Shown piece after piece: positions 1 through 5,606 of a stretch of DNA of 5,606 nt. Where the stretch lies: assembly GCA_902727945.1 (NCBI GenBank), contig CACVAV010000214.1, forward strand, positions 1 through 5,606. The letters are read 5' to 3'. The position numbers were made by a program, and so were the translations under genes. The notes under the pieces were generated by a model, which saw nothing but the letters and a program-made list of their open reading frames with translations, made no database searches and had not been told where the DNA came from. Within the stretch, counting starts at the first letter, position 1; the number at the start of each line of letters is the position of its first letter. This stretch comes from an uncultured Thiotrichaceae bacterium. GTDB lineage: Bacteria > Pseudomonadota > Gammaproteobacteria > Thiotrichales > Thiotrichaceae.

Positions 1-596
1 AGTTTTGGGTTAACCAGCGCGATCTGGCGCTCCAGATAACCACGGCACAATGCGGCTTCATCCGCTTTCGGATCACGGTTATTCGGCGGGCGACATTTTA
101 ATACATTGCTGATATACACTGCGTTACGGGGCAGGCCCATGGCAGCCAGCATATTATTCAATAACTTTCCGGCACGACCTACAAAAGGTTGGCCTTGCTT
201 GTCTTCTTCTGCACCCGGCGCTTCACCAATAATCATCCAGTCTGACTGAGTATCTCCCGCACCGAAAACCGTCTGGGCACGTGATTTGTGTAAGCCACAT
301 AATTGGCAGTCCACCACGCTTTGTTGCAGCTGTGACCAATTCAGTTGCGAGCAGTCAGGCGCAATTTTTACCGGTATAACCGACTCCGTAGTTTTTTCTG
401 TAACCGGAGCCGGAGGTGGTGCTGTCGGGATGTCGGTAGTCTGAGCTAAACGCTGCTCAAGTGAAATGTGTTGGGCCGGCGCTGGCGGCACATCATAGGT
501 TTCATCTTGCTGTTCTTCATCAGCAGGTGGCACTCTGGGCATCCACACCGGGATGCCCATCGCTTTCATATACTGATTTCGGGTTTGCAAATCCAC
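1..596 (-). CDS. Family 4 uracil-DNA glycosylase with long N-terminal extension (3' end beyond window)
   Basis: Predicted to remove uracil from DNA, opening base excision repair of deaminated cytosine or misincorporated dUMP; cytoplasmic. 198 codons are visible; the C-terminus, including the conserved His motif of the family, lies outside the window. The catalytic core starts near residue 82. It shows motif A, GEAPGAEED (124-132), followed by PFVGRAG (137-143). Four Cys expected to bind a 4Fe-4S cluster are present: C97-x2-C100, C168 in KCRPP and C184. Their spacing matches my recollection of the Thermus family 4 enzyme. Residues 22-80 are rich in Pro, Ala, Glu and Gln and look like a flexible linker. 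Residues 6-21 resemble the HolD N-terminus (separate entry). The start is GTG at 596; CTG at 599 is an in-frame alternative, and a stop codon just upstream excludes anything longer. It lies 15 bases after leuA, so it is probably cotranscribed. The family call is firm; the start is less so. Confidence 0.93.
   Translation of the reverse strand, partial: MDLQTRNQYMKAMGIPVWMPRVPPADEEQQDETYDVPPAPAQHISLEQRLAQTTDIPTAPPPAPVTEKTTESVIPVKIAPDCSQLNWSQLQQSVVDCQLCGLHKSRAQTVFGAGDTQSDWMIIGEAPGAEEDKQGQPFVGRAGKLLNNMLAAMGLPRNAVYISNVLKCRPPNNRDPKADEAALCRGYLERQIALVNPK
534..581 (-). other. HolD (psi)-like N-terminal peptide within the glycosylase
   Basis: Codons 6-21 encode RNQYMKAMGIPVWMPR. From memory, the E. 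coli DNA polymerase III psi subunit begins with RRDWQLQQLGITQWSLRR. The shared pattern is R-[ND]-x3-[LM]-x2-[LM]-G-I-x2-W-x2-R. In E. coli this psi segment is the part that contacts the clamp-loader collar. The rest of the psi fold is not seen: the peptide is followed by a low-complexity linker and then the glycosylase core. The similarity is seen directly; a clamp-loader-binding role is inference. A short match of this kind could also arise by chance. Confidence 0.5.
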
Positions 597-607
597 CAGT
601 GTTTAAG

Positions 608-613
608 CTCCTT
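608..613 (-). promoter_or_regulatory. Shine-Dalgarno of the glycosylase gene, overlapping the leuA stop codon
   Basis: On the minus strand the sequence reads TAAGGAG, so the leuA stop codon TAA (612-614) supplies the first bases of the AAGGAG ribosome binding site. Spacing to GTG at 596 is 11 bases, rather long; spacing to CTG at 599 is 8 bases, which is closer to optimal. The site therefore supports a start in this region but leaves the choice between GTG and CTG open. The arrangement suggests translational coupling with leuA. Confidence 0.7.
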
Positions 614-2159
614 AAACGCCGTCGTGCTGTGGGTGTGCACGTTGCTGCTTACTTACCAGTTTATTCAGCGCGTCGATATAAGATTTAGCAGATGCAATCA
701 CAATATCGGTATGTGCCCCATGGCCATGAATCAGGCGGCCTTCCTGTTCAAGGCGCACGGTCACTTCACCTTGTGCATCCGTGCCGCTGGTAATGGCGTT
801 GACTGAGTACAATTGTAGCGCCGGTGTTTCTCCTGTAGCCTTTTTGATGGCACTGAATACCGCATCAACCGGGCCGCTACCACTGGCTTCGGCTTTCACT
901 TCCTTGCCATCGGCTTTTAGGGTGACCGTCGCCATCGGTGTTTCGCCGGTTTCAGAACAAACATGCGAAGCCATCAATTTGTACTTTGCTTCTTCGTTAC
1001 CTGCACGGGTTTGCAAAACCAACATCTGTAAATCTTCGTCAAAGATGTCGTGTTTACGGTCAGCTAAGTCTTTAAAACGTGAGAAAGCAGCATTCAGTTC
1101 TTCTTCAGTCTTCAGGTTGATATTGAGATCAGCTAAGCGTGAACGGAAGGCGTTGCGTCCGGAGTGTTTGCCCAATACGATGCTGTTATCTGCCCAACCC
1201 ACATCCTGTGCACGCATGATTTCGTAGGTTTCACGGTGTTTCAGCACGCCATCCTGATGAATGCCGGATTCATGGGCAAATGCATTAGCACCCACAATGG
1301 CCTTATTCGGCTGCACAGGGAAGCCGGTGATGCTGGAGACAATGCGTGAGGTCGGCACAATATGCCTGGCATCGATTCCGGATTCGATATTGAAAACATC
1401 TTTGCGGGTGCGTAGCGCCATGACAATTTCTTCCAGCGATGCATTACCCGCGCGTTCGCCTAAGCCATTGATGGTGCATTCGACCTGCCGTGCGCCTTGC
1501 ATGACTGCGGCTAATGAATTACCGACTGCCAGTCCGAGGTCATTGTGGCAATGCACTGAGAATACGGCTTTGTCCGAGTTAGGGATTTCCCGGATCAGAT
1601 TGCCAACGATGTCACCGAAAACATGCGGAATTTGGTAACCCACGGTGTCCGGGATATTGATGGTGGTGGCTCCGGCATTAATGGCTGCTTCGATAATCCG
1701 GCACAAGAATTCAAATTCAGAACGTCCGGCATCTTCACAGGAAAACTCAACATCATCCGTGTAGTTACGCGCCTTGGTAACAGCACGTACAGCCTGTTCC
1801 AACACCTTTTCCGGTTCCATGTTTAATTTGTTTTTCATGTGAATCGGCGAGGTGGCGATAAAGGTATGAATACGTCCGGAATTGGCCCCTTTCAATGCTT
1901 CAGCACAGCGTTCAATGTCAGGGTCTAATGCCCGTGACAGTCCGCAAATAGTGCTGTCTTTAACAATGTCAGCGATGGCCCGCACCGCATCAAAATCACC
2001 GGGGCTGGCAATCGGAAAGCCTGCTTCAATCACATCCACCTTCATCATTTCCAGCATCCTTGCGATGCGGATTTTTTCAGCTTTAGTCATCGATGCGCCG
2101 GGACTTTGCTCGCCGTCGCGTAAAGTGGTGTCAAAAATAATTATATGATCATCGGACAT
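612..2159 (-). CDS. leuA: 2-isopropylmalate synthase
   Basis: Condenses acetyl-CoA with 2-oxoisovalerate to give 2-isopropylmalate, the first committed step of leucine synthesis; cytoplasmic. The protein has 515 residues, close to the 523 of E. coli LeuA. The N-terminal HMGL-like TIM barrel (about 5-270) carries DTTLRDGEQSPG (10-21), with R14 and D15 at the catalytic and metal sites. HCHNDLGLAVGNS (203-215) provides metal ligands H203 and H205, and NGLGERAGNASLEE (231-244) follows. The linker region has HESGIHQDG (296-304), and the C-terminal allosteric LeuA domain, the usual site of leucine feedback, covers about 390-505. The start is ATG with GGAG six bases upstream. The gene begins 53 bases after pssA; no leader peptide rich in Leu codons is seen in that gap. 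The pssA-leuA order is common in gamma- and betaproteobacteria, often with ilv genes further upstream. The gene appears intact. Confidence 0.98.
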   Translation of the reverse strand: MSDDHIIIFDTTLRDGEQSPGASMTKAEKIRIARMLEMMKVDVIEAGFPIASPGDFDAVRAIADIVKDSTICGLSRALDPDIERCAEALKGANSGRIHTFIATSPIHMKNKLNMEPEKVLEQAVRAVTKARNYTDDVEFSCEDAGRSEFEFLCRIIEAAINAGATTINIPDTVGYQIPHVFGDIVGNLIREIPNSDKAVFSVHCHNDLGLAVGNSLAAVMQGARQVECTINGLGERAGNASLEEIVMALRTRKDVFNIESGIDARHIVPTSRIVSSITGFPVQPNKAIVGANAFAHESGIHQDGVLKHRETYEIMRAQDVGWADNSIVLGKHSGRNAFRSRLADLNINLKTEEELNAAFSRFKDLADRKHDIFDEDLQMLVLQTRAGNEEAKYKLMASHVCSETGETPMATVTLKADGKEVKAEASGSGPVDAVFSAIKKATGETPALQLYSVNAITSGTDAQGEVTVRLEQEGRLIHGHGAHTDIVIASAKSYIDALNKLVSKQQRAHPQHDGV

Positions 2160-2212
2160 GGTGTTCTCCAGTGCTTTGCTGTTTTGGCATAAAAGTTCGT
2201 GTAGCTCAAGCC

Positions 2213-3007
2213 TTAATCGCTGTTTTTGCGGCGTTGGAAACGGCGATAACGGCGAACGATCCAGACAACAGGGCCGGATAAAGTGTAAGCCAGAAAGCTG
2301 GCAAATAATACTTTCGGCGGATCGAACATGATCAGGACAATGACTAAGACGATGCCGAGCATGACGATAAAAGGCACTTTGTTTTGTAGGTTGAAGTCTT
2401 TGAAGCTGTAATAACTAACATTACTGACCATTAATAAACCTGAGGCAATAGTGGCAACAAATGCCAGTGGAATCAGGTTGCCGCCTTCCAGGTCGAGGTC
2501 AGCAAATACCCATACGGTGCCAACCATGAGGGCTGCCGCTGCCGGGCTGGGCAAGCCGGTAAAAAAACGCTTGTCGGTCTTGCCGATTTGGGTGTTAAAA
2601 CGCGCCAGGCGCAAAGCAGCGCAGGCTACATAAATAAACGCCGCCAGCCATCCGGCTTTGCCCCACGTTACGCCGAGGTCACGCATGTGCACTAATGACC
2701 ATTGAAACATGAGTAAAGCAGGGGCGAGACCAAATGATACAAGGTCAGCAAGGCTGTCATATTCCGCACCAAACTCAGTTTGAGTATTCGTCATGCGTGC
2801 GACCCGGCCATCAAGCCCATCCAGTACCATAGCAATAAATACAGCAACGGCAGCTATCTCAAAGTTACCTTGTATGGCGGCCACAATGGCATAAAAGCCA
2901 CCAAAGAGACCTGCTGTGGTGAATAAATTAGGCAACAGATAAATACCTCTGCCGCGTGGCGCTGCGGTTTGTGTGTCTTGCGCTGTTGCTTTGTCGGTAT
3001 CCGTCAC
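2213..3007 (-). CDS. pssA: CDP-diacylglycerol--serine O-phosphatidyltransferase
   Basis: Makes phosphatidylserine from CDP-diacylglycerol and L-serine at the inner membrane; phosphatidylserine is then decarboxylated to phosphatidylethanolamine. The 264-residue protein has the complete CDP-alcohol phosphatidyltransferase signature D63-x2-D66-G67-x2-A70-R71-x8-G80-x3-D84-x3-D88. RGIYLLPNLFTTAGLFGG (18-35) is typical of the integral-membrane (type II) enzyme, unlike the peripheral phospholipase-D-like PssA of E. coli. By eye there are about eight hydrophobic segments, near 26-46, 48-62, 88-104, 115-132, 153-168, 177-194, 210-228 and 232-250, then a basic tail (252-261). The start is GTG at 3007 with AGGGA six bases upstream; the frame is closed by a stop further upstream. 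It is the first gene of the presumed pssA-leuA-glycosylase transcript. The related enzymes PgsA and PcsA share the signature, but the N-terminus and the leuA neighbour favour PssA. Confidence 0.95.
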   Translation of the reverse strand: MTDTDKATAQDTQTAAPRGRGIYLLPNLFTTAGLFGGFYAIVAAIQGNFEIAAVAVFIAMVLDGLDGRVARMTNTQTEFGAEYDSLADLVSFGLAPALLMFQWSLVHMRDLGVTWGKAGWLAAFIYVACAALRLARFNTQIGKTDKRFFTGLPSPAAAALMVGTVWVFADLDLEGGNLIPLAFVATIASGLLMVSNVSYYSFKDFNLQNKVPFIVMLGIVLVIVLIMFDPPKVLFASFLAYTLSGPVVWIVRRYRRFQRRKNSD

Positions 3008-3038
3008 GATGCGTCCCTGTTCGTTGAGTGTTGTTACT

Positions 3039-3060
3039 GTGAAAGTCGCAGACTTTCATG
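3039..3060 (-). repeat. Perfect 8-bp inverted repeat, likely hairpin in the pssA leader
   Basis: TGAAAGTC (3040-3047) and GACTTTCA (3051-3058) are perfect reverse complements around a 3-base spacer, GCA. On either strand this could fold as a tight stem-loop, or as DNA it could be a dimeric repressor site. It lies 32 bases upstream of the pssA GTG. No T-run follows on the minus strand, so it does not look like an intrinsic terminator. The flanks match those of the second repeat at 3068-3083: both read GTGAAA...TTTCATG on the plus strand. Confidence 0.6.
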
Positions 3061-3067
3061 CTTGCGA

Positions 3068-3083
3068 GTGAAATCGTTTCATG
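3068..3083 (-). repeat. Second GTGAAA...TTTCATG inverted repeat
   Basis: TGAAA (3069-3073) and TTTCA (3077-3081) form a 5-bp dyad with a 3-base centre, TCG. Including the flanks it reads GTGAAA-TCG-TTTCATG minus one shared base pattern, the same outer sequence as the repeat at 3039-3060, which lies 7 bases away. Two copies of the same arms around different centres suggest either paired binding sites or tandem small hairpins in the pssA leader. Function unknown. Confidence 0.45.
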
Positions 3084-3087
3084 TGCG

Positions 3088-3115
3088 TTATTACTGCGTG
3101 GTAGCACTTTAGCAA
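3088..3115 (-). promoter_or_regulatory. Candidate sigma-70 promoter for pssA-leuA-glycosylase
   Basis: On the minus strand, TTGCTA (3110-3115) is followed after 16 bases by TAATAA (3088-3093). The -35 matches TTGACA at four of six positions and the -10 is weak. A start near 3081 would place both inverted repeats in the untranslated leader, or just over the start site. This is a weak match, offered as the best candidate in the region. Confidence 0.25.
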
Positions 3116-3223
3116 GTTTCAATCACTAGTAAAATCATTTGCACAGGTTCTGATGATAATTGTGCGGGGCGGACTGATTTAAAATAAAATACAAAAAATG
3201 TCGATCAGGCTCCGTTGATATTT

Positions 3224-3251
3224 TGCCAGACATGTAATTTTTTAATAAATA
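3224..3251 (+). promoter_or_regulatory. Candidate sigma-70 promoter for fadH
   Basis: TTGCCA (3224-3229) is followed after 16 bases by TAAATA (3246-3251) in an AT-rich stretch, which would give a leader of about 33 bases. Alternatives are TTGATA at 3215-3220, with poor spacing, and the TATAAT-like TAAAAT hexamers at 3180-3185 and 3185-3190 further upstream. The dyad GACAT/ATGTC (3229-3255) overlaps this candidate almost exactly and could be an operator. No clear FadR or PsrA operator was recognised by eye. Confidence 0.25.
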
Positions 3252-3290
3252 TGTCATATTCTGAATACCAATCATTCGGGTCAACACTGC

Positions 3291-5318
3291 ATGCAACCAT
3301 CTACGACGCTTTACCCTAACTTACTCCAGCCATTAGAGCTTGGCTTCACCACCTTGAAAAACCGTGTCCTGATGGGTTCAATGCATCTGGGGCTGGAAGA
3401 GATGCCGGGTGGTTTTGAGCGTATGGCAGCTTTTTATGCTGAACGCGCCAGAGGTGGTGTGGCCCTGATGGTCACCGGCGGTATCGGCCCGAACCAGGAG
3501 GGTGCGGTGCACGCAAACGCCTCTATCCTTGATGATGAAAACCAGCTGCCGGGGCATCGCTTAGTCACCAAGGCGGTACACGAAGCCGGTAGTAAAATCT
3601 GTATGCAGATTTTGCACACAGGCCGTTATGCTTATAACGATAAACTCATTGCACCGTCAGCGATTAAAGCGCCTATTAACCCGTTTACACCCCACGCTAT
3701 CAGCGCGGAAGAAATTGAGCAACAGATCGTCGATTTTGTGGAATGCGCCGCTCTGGCTCAGCAGGCGGGTTACGATGGTGTTGAAGTCATGGCTTCAGAA
3801 GGTTATTTTCTGAATCAGTTTATCGTTGCTCAGACCAATCACCGTGATGATGAATGGGGTGGCAGTCTGGAAAACCGCATTCGCCTGCCGGTTGACATTG
3901 TGCGCCGAATCCGTGAGCGGGTCGGCCAGGAATTTATTATTATTTTCCGCCTATCGATGCTGGACATGGTGGAGCAAGGCAGTACGCTGGACGAAATTAT
4001 CACTCTCGGTAAAGCTGTCGAAGCCGCCGGGGTGACCATTATCAACACCGGTATCGGTTGGCACGAAGCCCGCATCCCGACCATTGCGACCAAAGTACCC
4101 CGTGCCGCCTTTACCTGGGTAACAGCGAAGGTGCGCAAATCGCTCTCAGTGCCGGTCATCACCTCCAACCGGATTAATACCCCGGAAGTGGCGGAAGCGG
4201 TGCTGGCCAGAGGCGATGCTGACATGGTGTCTATGGCGCGCCCCTTTTTGGCTGATCCACAATTTGTGCTGAAAAGTGCGGAAGGCCGGTCTGATGAAAT
4301 CAATACCTGTATCGGCTGTAATCAGGCTTGTCTGGATCACATTTTTGTCGGTAAACTGACTTCCTGTCTGGTTAACCCCAGAGCTTGTCATGAAACTGAA
4401 ATTGAGATTAAAACCACCGATAAACCCCGCAAACTGGCCGTCGTTGGTGCCGGGCCAGCGGGTTTGTCCTTTGCCACCACTGCTGCACAATGTGGTCATC
4501 AGGTGACATTATTTGAGGCCAGTGACATCATTGGTGGCCAGTTTAATCTGGCGAAACAGATTCCCGGCAAGCAGGAATTTTTTGAGACGCTGCGCTATTT
4601 TGGCCGCCGGTTAGAACTACTCGGTGTTGATGTGCAGCTGAATAAACACGTCACGGCGGAAGAGCTGAATGACAGTGATTTTGATGAAGTGATTCTGGCT
4701 ACAGGTATTCTGCCACGCACACCTGAAATTGAAGGCATTGATCACCCCGGCGTACTCAGTTATGTCGAGGTCATAAAGGGCGCTGAAGTCGGTAAACGGG
4801 TCGCGGTTATCGGCGCGGGTGGTATTGGTTTTGATGTCAGTGAATTCCTGACTCACGGTGACGAAGGCAGCAGCGGGGACATCCCTGCCTTTATGGCAAA
4901 ATGGGGCGTGGATATGAAGCTAGAGGCCAGAGGCGGTGTCGCAGGCATTGAGCAGCAGTTGGAGGACTCACCGCGCGAAGTTTACTTGTTACAACGCAAA
5001 AGTAATAAAGTGGGGGCGGGTCTGGGCAAGACTACCGGCTGGATTCATCGCGCTGATCTGAAAATGCGCGGTGTGAAAATGATGGGGGGTTGTGATTATC
5101 AGCGCATTGATGATGAAGGCTTACACATCATGGTGAATAACGAACCACACTTGCTCCCAGTGGACAATGTGGTGATTTGTGCGGGACAATTACCGAATCG
5201 CAGTTTGCAGGATGCGATTACTAAACCGGTGCACCTGATTGGTGGCGCAGATGTCGCCACTGAACTGGATGCTAAGCGGGCTATTGATCAGGGTTTAAGG
5301 CTCGCGGTTAGTTTGTGA
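3291..5318 (+). CDS. fadH: 2,4-dienoyl-CoA reductase (NADPH), FMN/FAD/4Fe-4S flavoprotein
   Basis: Reduces 2,4-dienoyl-CoA intermediates with NADPH so that polyunsaturated fatty acids can pass through beta-oxidation; cytoplasmic. The 675 residues align almost end to end with my recollection of E. coli FadH (about 672). Residues 8-330 form the Old Yellow Enzyme-type FMN barrel, with Y172 in EGYFLNQF and H258 in GWHEARIP matching the E. coli catalytic Tyr166 and His252. C340-x2-C343-x3-C347-x11-C359 binds the 4Fe-4S cluster with the same spacing as E. coli. GAGPAG (386-391) is the FAD Rossmann motif and GAGGIG (508-513) the NADPH one; LGKTTGWIHR (578-587) is also conserved. ATG at 3291 is the only ATG or GTG start upstream of the barrel; its ribosome binding site is poor (CGGG at 3277-3280, 10 bases away). 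It is divergent from pssA and no other fad gene is visible. Related trimethylamine dehydrogenase-like enzymes are less likely given the extent of the match. Confidence 0.96.
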   Translation: MQPSTTLYPNLLQPLELGFTTLKNRVLMGSMHLGLEEMPGGFERMAAFYAERARGGVALMVTGGIGPNQEGAVHANASILDDENQLPGHRLVTKAVHEAGSKICMQILHTGRYAYNDKLIAPSAIKAPINPFTPHAISAEEIEQQIVDFVECAALAQQAGYDGVEVMASEGYFLNQFIVAQTNHRDDEWGGSLENRIRLPVDIVRRIRERVGQEFIIIFRLSMLDMVEQGSTLDEIITLGKAVEAAGVTIINTGIGWHEARIPTIATKVPRAAFTWVTAKVRKSLSVPVITSNRINTPEVAEAVLARGDADMVSMARPFLADPQFVLKSAEGRSDEINTCIGCNQACLDHIFVGKLTSCLVNPRACHETEIEIKTTDKPRKLAVVGAGPAGLSFATTAAQCGHQVTLFEASDIIGGQFNLAKQIPGKQEFFETLRYFGRRLELLGVDVQLNKHVTAEELNDSDFDEVILATGILPRTPEIEGIDHPGVLSYVEVIKGAEVGKRVAVIGAGGIGFDVSEFLTHGDEGSSGDIPAFMAKWGVDMKLEARGGVAGIEQQLEDSPREVYLLQRKSNKVGAGLGKTTGWIHRADLKMRGVKMMGGCDYQRIDDEGLHIMVNNEPHLLPVDNVVICAGQLPNRSLQDAITKPVHLIGGADVATELDAKRAIDQGLRLAVSL

Positions 5319-5351
5319 TTCCGGCCATTGCATTCTATGAGTGGCCGGAAT
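5318..5351. terminator. Stem-loop between convergent fadH and NnrU-family gene
   Basis: ATTCCGGCCA (5318-5327) and TGGCCGGAAT (5342-5351) form a perfect 10-bp GC-rich stem with a 14-base loop. The left arm begins on the last base of the fadH stop codon. The location between two convergent genes suits a bidirectional terminator. The weakness is the tail: on the plus strand the only T-rich stretch, ATTTT, comes about 12 bases after the stem, and no T-run follows on the minus strand. It may therefore act mainly as a 3'-end stabilising structure. Confidence 0.55.
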
Positions 5352-5365
5352 GATAAATCAAAATT

Positions 5366-5606
5366 TTAGCCGCCTACTACTGGCATCCCCGCAAAATAAG
5401 GGTGTGCCATCATCAACATCAGATAAACCACAATAGAAATACCTGCCAGTTTGATTTCACTTGCCATACCCGCTGTTTCCGTTGGCTTCACCCACTCGCC
5501 ATCACGCTTGTTGATGAAGATGAACGACAGAATTGTCCAAACCAGCATGCCACCAAACAGTACGACTGAGCGTGTTTCACCGTTGGCCAGTAAATGCCCC
5601 AGTGCC
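5366..5606 (-). CDS. NnrU-family integral membrane protein, C-terminal part (start beyond window)
   Basis: Only the last 79 residues are present, ending at TAA (5366-5368). The frame stays open to the right edge, so the Met codon at 5548 is internal. The visible sequence opens with ALGHLLANGETRSVVLFGG, the hallmark stretch of NnrU-family proteins. A hydrophobic segment follows (about 14-33 of the visible part), then a charged loop with NKRDGEW, and a final membrane segment LAGISIVVYLMLMMAHPYF near the C-terminus. NnrU was named from denitrification gene clusters, and the family is related to plant 15-cis-zeta-carotene isomerase (Z-ISO), a haem-dependent membrane enzyme. The His in GHLLANG is a candidate haem ligand by analogy only. 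The role in this organism is unknown; no denitrification or carotenoid gene is in view. It converges on fadH. Confidence 0.82.
   Translation of the reverse strand, partial: ALGHLLANGETRSVVLFGGMLVWTILSFIFINKRDGEWVKPTETAGMASEIKLAGISIVVYLMLMMAHPYFAGMPVVGG

Larger units (their letters stand above)
3008..3290. other. Divergent intergenic region between pssA and fadH
   Basis: A 283-base spacer between divergently transcribed genes. I see no convincing coding sequence. The half next to pssA contains two related inverted repeats (3039-3060 and 3068-3083). The half next to fadH is strongly AT-rich (about 3176-3262) and is where a fadH promoter would be expected. It also holds GCACA (3141-3145) paired with TGTGC (3161-3165), and GACAT (3229-3233) paired with ATGTC (3251-3255), both short dyads of uncertain meaning. 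Confidence 0.7.

Noticed and set aside
461..806. Two overlapping plus-strand frames near the leuA/glycosylase junction
   Set aside because: Both are opposite real coding sequence (glycosylase N-terminus and leuA C-terminus) and their translations look like random-frame sequence.
781..1227. 148-codon open frame on the plus strand opposite leuA
   Set aside because: It lies wholly inside leuA, which has complete family motifs on the other strand. The translation is rich in Ser, Arg and Ala with no recognisable domain, as expected of an antisense shadow.
2160..2212. Possible leucine attenuator or leader peptide ahead of leuA
   Set aside because: The 53-base gap has no run of Leu codons in a short open frame and no terminator-like hairpin; it contains only the leuA ribosome binding site.
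2928..3122. 64-codon minus-strand frame overlapping the pssA start
   Set aside because: It runs through the inverted repeats and then out of frame into pssA. No family resemblance and no good ribosome binding site; more likely untranslated leader.
3141..3165. GCACA...TGTGC dyad as a possible CRP site or terminator
   Set aside because: The 15-base spacing does not fit a CRP site, whose half-sites are separated by 6 bases, and no T-run follows. A 5-bp match can occur by chance.
3839..4303. 154-codon open frame on the minus strand opposite fadH
   Set aside because: It is antisense to the conserved FadH barrel region. The translation is Ser/Arg/Thr-rich low-complexity sequence with no motif.
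1..5606. Mobile element, CRISPR array, defence island or phage signature
   Set aside because: All coding sequence is accounted for by conserved housekeeping families. I saw no transposase, integrase, direct-repeat array, attachment site or marked change in base composition.

Overview
The window looks like a stretch of core chromosome from a gammaproteobacterium of moderate GC content. The evidence is a FadH closely resembling the Escherichia coli protein, a type-1 LeuA downstream of pssA (an order familiar from gamma- and betaproteobacteria), a family 4 uracil-DNA glycosylase with a long N-terminal extension, and an NnrU-family membrane protein. I cannot name the genus from this alone. I see no rRNA, tRNA, insertion sequence, phage gene or CRISPR array.

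Layout from left to right: (1) positions 1-596, minus strand, a family 4 uracil-DNA glycosylase whose C-terminus lies beyond the left edge; (2) 612-2159, minus, leuA; (3) 2213-3007, minus, pssA; (4) 3008-3290, a divergent intergenic region with inverted repeats and weak promoter-like sequences; (5) 3291-5318, plus, fadH; (6) 5318-5351, a perfect 10-bp stem-loop lying between convergent genes; (7) 5366-5606, minus, the C-terminal part of an NnrU-family membrane protein whose start lies beyond the right edge.

pssA, leuA and the glycosylase gene run in the same direction with gaps of 53 and 15 bases and no terminator between them. They are probably one transcript read leftwards from the 3008-3290 region. 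It joins phospholipid synthesis (phosphatidylserine from CDP-diacylglycerol), the first committed step of leucine synthesis, and removal of uracil from DNA. No metabolic link between the three is apparent; the grouping looks historical. fadH is transcribed divergently and encodes 2,4-dienoyl-CoA reductase, needed to degrade polyunsaturated fatty acids; no other beta-oxidation gene is in the window.

I did not find a convincing undescribed system. The observation most worth a second look is that the start of the glycosylase resembles the N-terminal peptide of the DNA polymerase III psi subunit (HolD), which suggests a glycosylase tethered to the replisome clamp loader. Next are the paired GTGAAA/TTTCATG inverted repeats in the presumed pssA leader.
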